From assembly GCF_001186365.1 (NCBI RefSeq), contig NZ_LDTZ01000016.1:124001-188000 (forward strand): a DNA stretch of 64,000 bases, given 5' to 3'. This DNA is from Gordonia jacobaea. Lineage in GTDB: Bacteria > Actinomycetota > Actinomycetes > Mycobacteriales > Mycobacteriaceae. Made by a program: the position numbers and the translations under genes. Positions 19,167 to 26,950 of the stretch are shown here, piece by piece; within the stretch, counting starts at the first letter, position 1, and each line of letters starts with the position of its first letter. Below the pieces are notes generated by a model that had not been told where the DNA came from, did no database searches, and saw nothing but the letters and a program-made list of their open reading frames with translations.

Positions 19167-19207
19167 GGTATGGGGTTTGCGCCCGATTGCGGCACAAACC
19201 CCATACC
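19167..19207. terminator. Stem-loop terminator between convergent genes
   Basis: GGTATGGGGTTTG (19167-19179) and CAAACCCCATACC (19195-19207) form a perfect 13-bp stem with a 15-base loop. It lies 16 bp after the SDR stop and 18 bp before the end of the convergent DUF3068 gene, so it can serve both. There is no T-run. Confidence 0.75.
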
Positions 19208-19225
19208 AACTCGGCATCTACGAGA

Positions 19226-20296
19226 TCAGTTCGCGGAACCGACGAGCGGCGGTTCGGTTGCGGTGGGACCGTGCGATTGCGGATCGTCGTAAGTCCTGCG
19301 CGGGCGACGCAGATAGACCACGGCCGCGAGGACGAGAAGAAGGAGTCCGACGATCCCCAGTGCGATCGGCGTCCAGAAGAACGTCGTGCGCAGAGTCTGA
19401 CGCGCGTCCCTGGCGTCGTTGGCGAGCGCCGTCAGTGTGGCGTCGTCGAATCGTAGGTCGGCGTTGATCGCGTCGACCTTGAACGAATCATCGGCTGACC
19501 GTGCGTAATACGCGTGCGGGGTGGTGTGTGTGTCGACGGTGGTGCCGCTCGTCGGCTCGACCCACATGTCGCGGGTGTTGCTGTAGAAGAGCTTCATGGT
19601 GACCGGCTCCGTGGCTCCGCCGGGGATGCCCCACTTGAATGCGGGCATGGTGATCTGAGTCTGCTGGTTGACGCCGTGCGTCTGTGTGGTGTCCACCCCT
19701 GTGACCTCGCCACGGAAGTGATAGGTCTTGACGCCGTTGATCTCTCGTGTGTCGTTGACGTACTTCATGGTGATCGGGGTGTGCCCGCGGAGCTCATAGA
19801 GCGTGTGGTCCGACTTGTCCGTGCCGATGGGGAAGGTGAACAGTGTTCCGGCATAACTGGACTCGTTCGACGGTGTTGTCGCAGGCGCGGTGATCAGGGT
19901 CGGTTCGGGACTCGACGCGACCTTGTATGTCGTGCGATCGATCGTGCCCGCCAACGTATCGAGTCCGAACACTCCCGCCTGGCCTGCCACGTCGGACCGG
20001 CGACTGGTCACCGTGGTCGTGGTGGCCGCCGTGTCGTCGGTTGCACCGGGTGAGCTTTGGTTACGCGTGATGATCTCGATGGGCACGTCGGCGGTGGTGG
20101 CGACCGGCGTTGCCGTGGTGAACGATGCCCTGTCGATGAGTGTGCCCTGACCAGCCAGTACCGCGGTGCGGTCGAGATTGGTGGGGAACAGCGCGGTGTT
20201 GCTGCGGATGACGGTCGGCAGAAGTGCCGCGACGACGAGACAGACGACGCCGAGCAGGCCGAGGATCGCGGTCAGGAGAGTCCGCTTCTTACTCAT
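19226..20296 (-). CDS. DUF3068 (PorA-like) envelope protein
   Basis: 356 residues. A membrane segment at about 7-29 (LLTAILGLLGVVCLVVAALLPTVI), a large extracytoplasmic beta-rich domain with Thr-rich linkers, and a second membrane segment near 303-325 (IALGIVGLLLLVLAAVVYLRR) ending in a basic cytoplasmic tail. This layout and the motif VNDTREINGVKTYHFRGEV fit DUF3068, a family found in mycolata and described as PorA-like. It probably spans or anchors to the plasma membrane with its main domain outside. Monocistronic. The gene diverges from the TetR gene over 212 bp. Confidence 0.85.
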   Translation of the reverse strand: MSKKRTLLTAILGLLGVVCLVVAALLPTVIRSNTALFPTNLDRTAVLAGQGTLIDRASFTTATPVATTADVPIEIITRNQSSPGATDDTAATTTTVTSRRSDVAGQAGVFGLDTLAGTIDRTTYKVASSPEPTLITAPATTPSNESSYAGTLFTFPIGTDKSDHTLYELRGHTPITMKYVNDTREINGVKTYHFRGEVTGVDTTQTHGVNQQTQITMPAFKWGIPGGATEPVTMKLFYSNTRDMWVEPTSGTTVDTHTTPHAYYARSADDSFKVDAINADLRFDDATLTALANDARDARQTLRTTFFWTPIALGIVGLLLLVLAAVVYLRRPRRTYDDPQSHGPTATEPPLVGSAN

Positions 20297-20437
20297 GTGA
20301 TTTCCTCATCTCGAGGTGGGCTGAGCCGGCGGATCACCGCAGAAGGCTCAGGTGACTAACGAAGTGCAATGTGGCCGGGGTCACATTGAGCGAATAGTGT
20401 CATACAGGGCTCTATGAGGTGTGGCGATCCGGGAAAG

Positions 20438-20455
20438 ACATAGATAGATCTATGT
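20438..20455. promoter_or_regulatory. Perfect palindromic operator upstream of TetR gene
   Basis: ACATAGAT-AG-ATCTATGT is a perfect 8-bp inverted repeat with a 2-base spacer, 53 bp before the TetR start and inside the divergent promoter with the DUF3068 gene. A weaker TCATA...TATGA repeat lies at 20400-20417. An AT-rich perfect palindrome in 68% GC DNA is unlikely by chance. Confidence 0.65.
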
Positions 20456-20508
20456 GATCGTGATTTCGTGGCCGAGGTGAGGCCGTCGAATTCGCTAGTA
20501 TTCGAAAG

Positions 20509-21123
20509 ATGGTTGTCAGTGCCAAAGGGACGCGGCTGAACAAGCGGGGTATCGAGACCCGCAGACAGGTGATCGACGCCGCGATCGACGCGCTCGCCGC
20601 AGCCCGTGGCGGAGACCCGGTGAGCGCGAATCTCGTTGCGAGACAGGCGGGTGTCACCTGGGGGACCATGCAGCACCAGTTCGGAGACGTCGACGGACTG
20701 TGGGCCGCGGTGCTCGACCACATCGTCGACGTCTGGCAGCCTGCACCCGATCCGCTCGACGCCACGATGTCGGCGCCCGAGCGGATCGAGATCATGGTCG
20801 AGCGATTCTGGCGCGCACTCGCGGCCAGGGAGGGACGCGCGGTGGAAAACCTGCGGCAGATGCTTCCGGGCGACCCCTCGGCTCTCGAAAAATCTTATCC
20901 CGCAACGGCGGCGGCTATGGCGGCATGGGAGCAGCGGTGGGCGGCGGCGTATGCGCGCTTCTTCGACGGACTCGACGTCGACGCGACCAAATCGCAACGG
21001 GTGCAGTCATTTCTGCCAGGTGCCCTGCGAGGGTTGTGGTCGGAATCGAATCTGTCGACCTACACCGACGTCGAGGCGGGGCGTCGTGGACTTGTCGAGG
21101 CGATCGTCGCGTACCTGTGCTGA
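20509..21123 (+). CDS. TetR family transcriptional regulator
   Basis: 204 residues. N-terminal HTH: RRQVIDAAIDALAAARGGDPVSANLVARQAGVTWGTMQHQFGDVDGLWAAVLDHI at about 20-72, a TetR_N domain in which the recognition helix is VTWGTMQHQFG. The C-terminal half is helical and unassigned. It is divergent from the DUF3068 gene, and the 18-bp palindrome in between suggests autoregulation and possibly control of the envelope protein. Convergent with the epimerase operon 24 bp downstream. Confidence 0.87.
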   Translation: MVVSAKGTRLNKRGIETRRQVIDAAIDALAAARGGDPVSANLVARQAGVTWGTMQHQFGDVDGLWAAVLDHIVDVWQPAPDPLDATMSAPERIEIMVERFWRALAAREGRAVENLRQMLPGDPSALEKSYPATAAAMAAWEQRWAAAYARFFDGLDVDATKSQRVQSFLPGALRGLWSESNLSTYTDVEAGRRGLVEAIVAYLC

Positions 21124-21147
21124 TGCCCGAATTCCGCGGAGCGGCGC

Positions 21148-22173
21148 TCATGCCGGTCGCTCGGTGGGCTCGCCGGCGCGGCGTCGACGCTGCTCTGCAC
21201 GCTCGATCCAGTACCGTGCGCCGTCGGCTATCGCCTCGGTGACCGGTCGCGGTTGCCATCCGAGTTCGCGAACCGCTTTGTCGTGGCTCATCTCTGGAAT
21301 GCAGTGCATCAGACGCACCGTACCGATGCGCAACTTGCCCGGGGTACGGGTAAGTGTCGACTTCGCCGACCCGACCGCGCCGGCGGCATAGAGCGCGGCG
21401 CGGCCCAGCACAGGTCTGGGCGCGGCACGTCCAGCGGTTGTCGCTGCAACACGGATGACCTCGCCGAGATCGATCGACCGCTCCGAAACGATGTAGCGTT
21501 CGCCATTGCGTCCATGCTCCGCAGCGAGGACGAGCGCGTCCGCTGCATCGTCGATACCGACCGACTCACAACGCATTCCACGTATGCCGAAGGGCAGCTT
21601 CCCGAGTGCGGCGCCCGCGACGAACGACCCGTGGGGGGTGGGTACGACATCGCCTGCGCCGTAGGTGTTCGAGACGCACATCGCGACGAGCGGTACGTCG
21701 TGCTCACGCGCATAGCTGAGTGCGAGTCGCTCAGCGGCGACCCGCGACCGCACATAGTCTGTTGCCCTGCGGTCCCAGTTGAACTCAGTGGCCTCGTCCG
21801 CAAGACCGGACTCGGGTATTCCGATCGTCGCCATCGTGCTGGTGAAGACAAAGCGGCGCAGTGAAATACGTGCAGCAACCTCCAGTACGGAGCGGAGGAG
21901 CTCGACGTTGGTCTCGTACAGCGGTGCGGGGTCAAGGAGCCATGCCCGGGTGTCCACGGCACAGTGATAGACGTCGGTACACCCCGACATCGCATCGGCG
22001 ACTGAGTCTGCGTGATTCAATTCCCCGACATGTCGGTCGACGTCGAGGTCGTCGATCGTGCGTGTGTCGCTGCTGGGGCGCACCAGGATTCGTACGTCTT
22101 CGCCCGATTCGACCAACCGACGCGTCAGCGTCGAACCGAGGAATCCGCTCGCCCCGATTACCAGGCTGGTCAT
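21148..22173 (-). CDS. NAD-dependent epimerase/dehydratase family protein (extended SDR)
   Basis: 341 residues. LVIGASGFLGSTLTRRLVESGEDV at residues 4-27 is the extended-SDR nucleotide loop, followed by DVYHCAVDTR, FVFTSTMATIG, and an active-site helix reading YVRSR where the family has YxxxK, so the catalytic Lys is replaced by Arg. The group includes 3-beta-hydroxysteroid dehydrogenase-like and dihydroflavonol-reductase-like enzymes. Last gene of the KstR-box operon; its start overlaps the phosphotransferase stop by 4 bp. A steroid or steroid-side-chain substrate is plausible by context only. Confidence 0.82.
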   Translation of the reverse strand: MTSLVIGASGFLGSTLTRRLVESGEDVRILVRPSSDTRTIDDLDVDRHVGELNHADSVADAMSGCTDVYHCAVDTRAWLLDPAPLYETNVELLRSVLEVAARISLRRFVFTSTMATIGIPESGLADEATEFNWDRRATDYVRSRVAAERLALSYAREHDVPLVAMCVSNTYGAGDVVPTPHGSFVAGAALGKLPFGIRGMRCESVGIDDAADALVLAAEHGRNGERYIVSERSIDLGEVIRVAATTAGRAAPRPVLGRAALYAAGAVGSAKSTLTRTPGKLRIGTVRLMHCIPEMSHDKAVRELGWQPRPVTEAIADGARYWIERAEQRRRRAGEPTERPA

Positions 22174-23261
22174 CTCAGACGCTCCGGGTCGAGATCGGCG
22201 ACGGCTGCCGCCGTGCGTTCGAGCATCACACTGAACATCGTGTCACCTCTGTCGGTTGGTTGTGCCGCTGCGGCGCCGAAGACGATGATCAGCGGAGCCT
22301 GGATGAGGTTGTCGACGTAGTCGCGCCAGCAGTCGTCGAATGTGTAGTCGAGGACGCTCGACTGGTTGCCGGGTGTCGACAGCGCAGCGCCCCATGCGCG
22401 CAACGCGTGGTGGTAGTCGGTGACGATGCGTCGCTCATGCACTCTGCGGTCGTCCGGGGTGAGACTCGTCGCGAGAAGAAAAGCGATGTCGCGCAGCGGA
22501 TTGCCTGTGGTGATCGTCTGCCAGTCGAGTATTGACAGCGACCCGTCACCACGGAGCATGACGTTGTCGGCGCGCAGGTCGCCGTGGATGAGCGCGAAGT
22601 GCTCAGCAGGTGTTCGTATCCACGGACCTGCGTCGCGGACGAGCCAGTCGACGACCGACGACTGCGCAGCGTTCAAGGTGAAACGTGAACGGAACACGTC
22701 GGTCATCGGGTCGAGGAGTGACTCCATCACGTCGCAATCGTCCGGCGTCGGGAGGGGAAAGTCGTCGAGCAGTGTTGTGTCGTCCCAGCGCGGACCGTGC
22801 AACCCGGCGGCCGCAACCGCGACAGATCGGACCTCGTCTGCACTGCACCCGGCGATCTGATCGCCTTGGCGACCGTCGGCGATGTCTTCGAGGAGCAAGA
22901 CGAACTCACTTCCCGAATCGGAACAGATCGTTGCGAATACCGCGGGCGTCGGCACCCGGAAGGTCGAGACGAGTTCGCGATAGAAGCGGACCTCGTTTCG
23001 GAAAGCGCCGGAGCCGAACTCGCGCTGGGCGGCCGGTCCCGTTGCCAGCTTGGCCACCATTGTGTCGGGAAGGCGGCACGGCGTTGCATAGCGCAGCGCG
23101 AGGCGAAACGAACTCGCCATCTGTCCGGTTCCGACGGGCGTTGCGTCGACTTCGACAACCTGTGCGTCGTCGTAGCCGCGTGCGCGGAGCAGAGCGGTCA
23201 GCCAGTCGGGGGTGACGTTGCTGATGTCCGTGGGTATTTCGGCGGGTAGGTGAGTGGTCAC
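22170..23261 (-). CDS. Aminoglycoside phosphotransferase-fold protein (ACAD10/APH-like kinase)
   Basis: 363 residues with a protein-kinase-like fold: the Brenner motif HGDLRADNVML (catalytic Asp and Asn) and the metal-binding ILDWQTIT (DxD/DFG equivalent) about 18 residues later. VGTGQMASSFRLALRY near residue 45 is the glycine-rich start. Members of this group in actinobacterial catabolic clusters probably phosphorylate hydroxy-lipids rather than aminoglycosides; the M. tuberculosis and Rhodococcus steroid gene sets contain similar genes. Coupled at both ends by ATGA overlaps to the epimerase and the LLM oxidoreductase. Confidence 0.8.
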   Translation of the reverse strand: MTTHLPAEIPTDISNVTPDWLTALLRARGYDDAQVVEVDATPVGTGQMASSFRLALRYATPCRLPDTMVAKLATGPAAQREFGSGAFRNEVRFYRELVSTFRVPTPAVFATICSDSGSEFVLLLEDIADGRQGDQIAGCSADEVRSVAVAAAGLHGPRWDDTTLLDDFPLPTPDDCDVMESLLDPMTDVFRSRFTLNAAQSSVVDWLVRDAGPWIRTPAEHFALIHGDLRADNVMLRGDGSLSILDWQTITTGNPLRDIAFLLATSLTPDDRRVHERRIVTDYHHALRAWGAALSTPGNQSSVLDYTFDDCWRDYVDNLIQAPLIIVFGAAAAQPTDRGDTMFSVMLERTAAAVADLDPERLR

Positions 23262-24346
23262 TGGCCTGCTCCCCGCGGTGTCATCCGTCCTGGATTCGCG
23301 GGCAGCTCACGCATGGCAGGCGGGCGCTTCGCGCGGTAAGCGTCGATCACCGGCGCCAGCTCGGTCGGGGTCGCACCGTGCAGGATGACAGAGTCGACGC
23401 CGAGGTCGAACTGCTTGGCTATCGCTGTGGCGCGGTCGGACGACGACCCGACGGCGCTGTCGGCGACCCAATGTTGCGGAATCGCCTGCGCGAGTTCGTC
23501 GAGCTGTTCGGCCGTCGCGGTGGCGTCGATGGGTCCGGTGGCGTCAGAGAATGCCGACGTCGCGCGAACACGATCGAGATCCGCTGTGCTCCAGCGGTTT
23601 GTGCGCATCAGTGCATCGGGGTAGCCCTGCAGGTAGGTGGCGAGACGGCCGTAGAGCCTGCGTAGCCGGTCCTCGTCCGCGAGCTCGTCGCCGACGGTTG
23701 CCAACACCGACCAGATCCGAATCGTGTCCGGATCGCGGCCCGCACGTCTGGCCGAATCGCGCACGGTGGCAACTGCGTTCGACGTCGCGGCGTCGTCGAG
23801 AAAGGTGTGCAGGACTACGCCGTCGGCGATACGTCCTGCCAACTCGAGAGTCCGCTGGCTCATGGTCACCAGCAGAATGGGCACGGACGCCACGGTGACA
23901 CCGAGATTCAGCAGTGGATAGGAGCCTGCGGGGCCGTCGTGGCCGACGATCATCTCGCCGCGCCAGAGTCGACGCAGCACGTCGGCGATATCGGCCAACT
24001 GTGCACCGGTCACGTCGTCGATTCCGAGGATCTGCCATTGCGCGGCGATACCCCTCCCCAGGCCGAGTGCGAACCGGTTGTTGGTCAGCTCGGTGAGGGT
24101 TGCGGCCATCGTGGCGGTGATGATGGGATGCCTGGTGTTGTGATTGGTTGCGGCAGTAGCGATTCCCATGCGGGTCGTCGCTGCACCGAGTGCTCCGCTG
24201 AGGACGGCGGCATCCTTGATGTTGAATCTTTCGGACACGAACGCGGTGCCGAGCCCGATGCGCTCCGCCAACCTCGCCTCATCGACGAGGTTGGCAGGGC
24301 TGACCGGATGCTTCGAGAGTGCGTAGTAGCCGAGTTCGGAGAGCAT
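23258..24346 (-). CDS. LLM class F420-dependent oxidoreductase (TIGR03857-like)
   Basis: 362 residues. MLSELGYYALSKHPVSPANLVDEARLAERIGLGTAFVSERFNIKDAAVLSG is the characteristic opening of the TIGR03857 group of luciferase-like monooxygenase-fold proteins; FALGLGRG and PILLVTMSQRTLELAGRIADGVVLHTF follow. Such proteins usually bind coenzyme F420. The ATG at 24346 is chosen over an upstream in-frame Met because GGAG lies 6 bases before it and it matches the family start. Second gene of the fadD17-like operon, 37 bp after the ligase, with a 4-bp overlap to the kinase-like gene. Confidence 0.85.
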   Translation of the reverse strand: MLSELGYYALSKHPVSPANLVDEARLAERIGLGTAFVSERFNIKDAAVLSGALGAATTRMGIATAATNHNTRHPIITATMAATLTELTNNRFALGLGRGIAAQWQILGIDDVTGAQLADIADVLRRLWRGEMIVGHDGPAGSYPLLNLGVTVASVPILLVTMSQRTLELAGRIADGVVLHTFLDDAATSNAVATVRDSARRAGRDPDTIRIWSVLATVGDELADEDRLRRLYGRLATYLQGYPDALMRTNRWSTADLDRVRATSAFSDATGPIDATATAEQLDELAQAIPQHWVADSAVGSSSDRATAIAKQFDLGVDSVILHGATPTELAPVIDAYRAKRPPAMRELPANPGRMTPRGAGQ

Positions 24347-24383
24347 GGACTTCTCCGCAAGCATCGGTGTCACCGCCGAGATG

Positions 24384-25973
24384 TCACACGCTCGCGGGCG
24401 ACGCCGCACGGTATTCCGTGCCGCGCGGTTCGCGTACCCACAGGGTGTCGTCGCCCGCGCTCAAGCCTTCGTGTTTGAGCTGGCGTTTGACGATCTTGTT
24501 GGTTGCCGTCGTCGGCAGGTCATCGGCGATCCGGACGTACCGAGGCCATGCTTTGGGTGACAGATCAGGCTGTGCTGCAAGGAATTGCGCGAACTCGTCG
24601 GGGGCCAGGGAACTGCCGTCGGTGAGAATGACGGCAGCCATGACCGCATCGCCAACCTGATCGTCGGGAACCGCGTAGACGGCGACCTGACTGATGTCAG
24701 GCAGGCGGAGAAGGATTCGCTCGATGGGGCCCGCCGTCATGTTCTCGCCGTCGACACGCATCCAGTCGCCGGTTCGGCCCGCGAGGTAGAGCCATCCGTC
24801 GCCGTCCTTGTAGGCGAGGTCGCCTGACCAGTACATGCCGTCGCGGAGTCGCTCCGACGTGGTCGCGGGGTCGTTGTAGTAGCCGGTGAACATGCCTGCG
24901 CCGTAGGTGTTCACGATCTCGCCGATCGCGTCGTCGGCGTTGACGAGTGCACCGGTGTCGTCGAATTGCGCTGGTGGGCATTCGGTTCCGGTTGCGGGGT
25001 TGTAGACGGCGACGCCTGGGAAACCCTTGCCGACGGAGCCGCGCGGAGTTCCGGGTTCGCGGGTGATGATGATCGCCAACTCGGTGGAGCCGAACCCGTC
25101 CCAGACCTGGCAGTCGAAGCGTCTTGCGAAGTCGTCGATGTCGCGGTCGGTGGCTTCGTTGCCGAACGCGGCGCGCAGTGTGTTGTCTGCGTCGTCGGGT
25201 TGCTCGGGAGTCGCGAGGATGTAGGCGAGAGGTTTGCCGACGTAGTTCATGTAGGTGACGCCGTAGCGCCGGACGTCGTCGAGGAATCGTGACGCAGAGA
25301 ATCTGGCGGGCACCATCGCCGCGCCGGAAACGGCTGCGACGCAATAGCCTCCGAGGAGCGCTGCGGAGTGGAAGAGCGGCATCGACAGGTAGCAGATGTC
25401 GTCGGACGTGATGCCGAAGCGCTCGGCCAGGGGCGGCCCGGCGAAGGGAACGAGCATGTGCGCCAACTGAACCGGCTTCGGGTTGCCGCTCGTGCCCGAG
25501 GTGAAGATCAGCATGAAGGGGTCGGTCGCGGTCGGTACCGAGTGCGGGGTCAGCTCTCCCGCGTCGGCGAGAAGTCGGGGCCACTCGGCGGATGATGTGT
25601 TGATGACCTCGACTCCGGGGAGGTCGAGGCCGTCGAGGAGTGGAAGGTGCTCGGCGTCGGTGAGCAGGATCTGGCAGTCGCCGCGCACGATGTCGTTGGC
25701 GAGAGCCTCGCCGCGTCGAGTGTTGTTGATCCCGACCGTCACGTACCCGCCGAGTGCGCCTGCGGCGAGCGCGATGAGCATCGCGGGACTGTTGTCGAGC
25801 AGGACGCCGATGTGCATCGGGCGCTCGGTGTCGGCGCGGCCGAGGACGGTGGCCGCGGTGCGCCGCGCGTCGTCGAGGTATTCGCGCCACGTCCAGCGAC
25901 TGTCGTCGTACAGGATCGCGAGGGAGTCGTCGTTGTCACGGTCGATCAGGAGTTCAGTCACGGTCTGCGCCAT
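24384..25973 (-). CDS. fadD17: Acyl-CoA synthetase, FadD17-like
   Basis: 529 residues. AMP-binding signature LIFTSGTSGNPKPVQLAH (about 165-182), WDGFGSTE motif A5, YWSGDLAYKDGDGWLYLAGRTGDWMRVDGENM (A7-A8), and the C-terminal Lys region TATNKIVKRQL. It activates a carboxylic acid as acyl-CoA through an acyl-AMP. The exact signature and short length are those of the mycobacterial FadD17 group, which is linked to degradation of the cholesterol side chain. A KstR-type operator ten bases before the ATG supports that reading strongly. First gene of a four-gene minus-strand operon. The FadD17 name is by motif and regulation, not by a database match. Confidence 0.82.
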   Translation of the reverse strand: MAQTVTELLIDRDNDDSLAILYDDSRWTWREYLDDARRTAATVLGRADTERPMHIGVLLDNSPAMLIALAAGALGGYVTVGINNTRRGEALANDIVRGDCQILLTDAEHLPLLDGLDLPGVEVINTSSAEWPRLLADAGELTPHSVPTATDPFMLIFTSGTSGNPKPVQLAHMLVPFAGPPLAERFGITSDDICYLSMPLFHSAALLGGYCVAAVSGAAMVPARFSASRFLDDVRRYGVTYMNYVGKPLAYILATPEQPDDADNTLRAAFGNEATDRDIDDFARRFDCQVWDGFGSTELAIIITREPGTPRGSVGKGFPGVAVYNPATGTECPPAQFDDTGALVNADDAIGEIVNTYGAGMFTGYYNDPATTSERLRDGMYWSGDLAYKDGDGWLYLAGRTGDWMRVDGENMTAGPIERILLRLPDISQVAVYAVPDDQVGDAVMAAVILTDGSSLAPDEFAQFLAAQPDLSPKAWPRYVRIADDLPTTATNKIVKRQLKHEGLSAGDDTLWVREPRGTEYRAASPASV

Positions 25974-25982
25974 GCGCCAAAT

Positions 25983-25996
25983 CTAGAACCTGTTCT
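25983..25996. promoter_or_regulatory. KstR operator (steroid catabolism repressor site)
   Basis: TAGAACCTGTTCTA is a perfect inverted repeat (TAGAAC-CT-GTTCTA) that fits the published mycobacterial KstR consensus TnnAACnnGTTnnA in every fixed position. It lies 9 bp before the fadD17-like start. The kstR gene itself is not in this window. Prediction: the operon 21148-25973 is de-repressed by cholesterol-derived CoA intermediates. Confidence 0.85.
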
Positions 25997-26061
25997 ACGA
26001 CGAGGTATACAGATTCGAGAAATTGTCTACCAACGCGTGGCGACGCCTCGCGACGTGGTGG

Positions 26062-26556
26062 TCAGCGCGAGATGGTGCCGCTTCCGGGACTCAGGGTGAA
26101 GGTCGCGCCGCCGCGTCCGACGACGCTCGTGGTGAACGAGATCGGTCCCGGCCCGGTCCGTAGTGCGGGGCTGAGCGCAGGCTTGCCCTCCTTGCACGCC
26201 GGGAATGTGGTGGTCCCGGACTTCTTGGTGGCCGTGTTGTGCCACTCGAACCCGACGACAGCTGAGCGCAGGCCGGCGGTGCAGGCGTTGCCCGGCATCG
26301 GCTCGAGCCATACGCGCAGGGTGTCCGGGTCGGGCGACGCCGCCGCGATCGGGGCGACGAACGCCGCAAACGGGACGTCGCCGCTGGTCGCGATGCCAGC
26401 GTTCGGGGTCTGCGAGATCGACGACGCCGGGATCTGCGGATCGGCCGCCGGCGCCGCGTGCGCGGATCCGGCCGTGGCCAGGAGCGTCGACGCTGCCGCT
26501 AGTCCGACGGCGGTTGCGAGCGCAGCGCGATGAATTGTTCGTCCCACTGGTATCAC
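26062..26556 (-). CDS. Small secreted protein of unknown function
   Basis: 164 residues. A classical signal peptide: basic start MIPVGRTIHR, hydrophobic ALATAVGLAAASTLLATA and a likely cleavage after GSAHA-A near residue 34. The mature part has two Cys (ACTAGL and PACKEG) that could form a disulfide and a beta-rich C-terminus (ISFTTSVVGRGGATFTLSPGSGTISR). I do not recognise a family. It is monocistronic and precedes a palindromic intergenic element. It is separated from the fadD17-like operon on the same strand by 88 bp. Confidence 0.75.
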   Translation of the reverse strand: MIPVGRTIHRAALATAVGLAAASTLLATAGSAHAAPAADPQIPASSISQTPNAGIATSGDVPFAAFVAPIAAASPDPDTLRVWLEPMPGNACTAGLRSAVVGFEWHNTATKKSGTTTFPACKEGKPALSPALRTGPGPISFTTSVVGRGGATFTLSPGSGTISR

Positions 26557-26950
26557 CAGCCCCTTCTGTCACAGTTGGGATCTACGGTACCAGCGCGCGG
26601 CCCGCGGCGGCAGGGGGCGCTTGGGGTGGGGCGAGGGCCTGGCCGCCCGCGGTGCCTGCGTGCAGAAAGTAGGGGAAGGAATCCTTCCGCGGGTCTCGTA
26701 CCTTTTCTCGAGACGTTGCGCGGGGAAACGTCGGGGGGTCGGGGAAAGAGTCCTTCCCCTACTTTCTGACTGACTTGCGGCCGCGCGCCCCGGGTCGACG
26801 CGATACGCGCATACGGCGCAGAAGTGTCGGATTCGCGGCATCTGCGGGTGAGATGGCTCACCGATCGTGGCAGAACGTCGATTCAGGGGAGAACAGTGGA
26901 GATGTATTACTTCGCATGTCTAATTATCGTCCATTGTTCGGAGGTTGTTG
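26557..26950. other. 394-bp intergenic region with inverted-repeat element
   Basis: No coding region is supported. It contains the 106-bp palindromic element described at 26663-26768. Its right end holds an AT-richer stretch (GTATTACTTCGCATGTCTAATTATCG) that probably includes the promoter of the carboxylic acid reductase gene, though no clean -35/-10 pair can be assigned. Confidence 0.6.
26663..26768. repeat. Palindromic intergenic element
   Basis: CAGAAAGTAGGGGAAGGA (26663-26680) and its exact reverse complement (26751-26768) flank 70 bp. Inside are further palindromes: GGAAGGA-A-TCCTTCC, and GACGTT...AACGTC near 26712-26732. The first 15 bases of the arm recur at 56297-56311. Such nested palindromes suggest a REP/MITE-like dispersed element rather than a simple terminator. 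Confidence 0.75.

Noticed and set aside
22170-23261. Aminoglycoside resistance gene
   Set aside because: The fold is shared with many catabolic kinases, and the KstR-box operon context argues for a lipid or steroid role.
26662-26769. Insertion sequence
   Set aside because: Terminal inverted repeats exist, but there is no transposase frame and no visible target-site duplication. It is kept as a palindromic repeat only.
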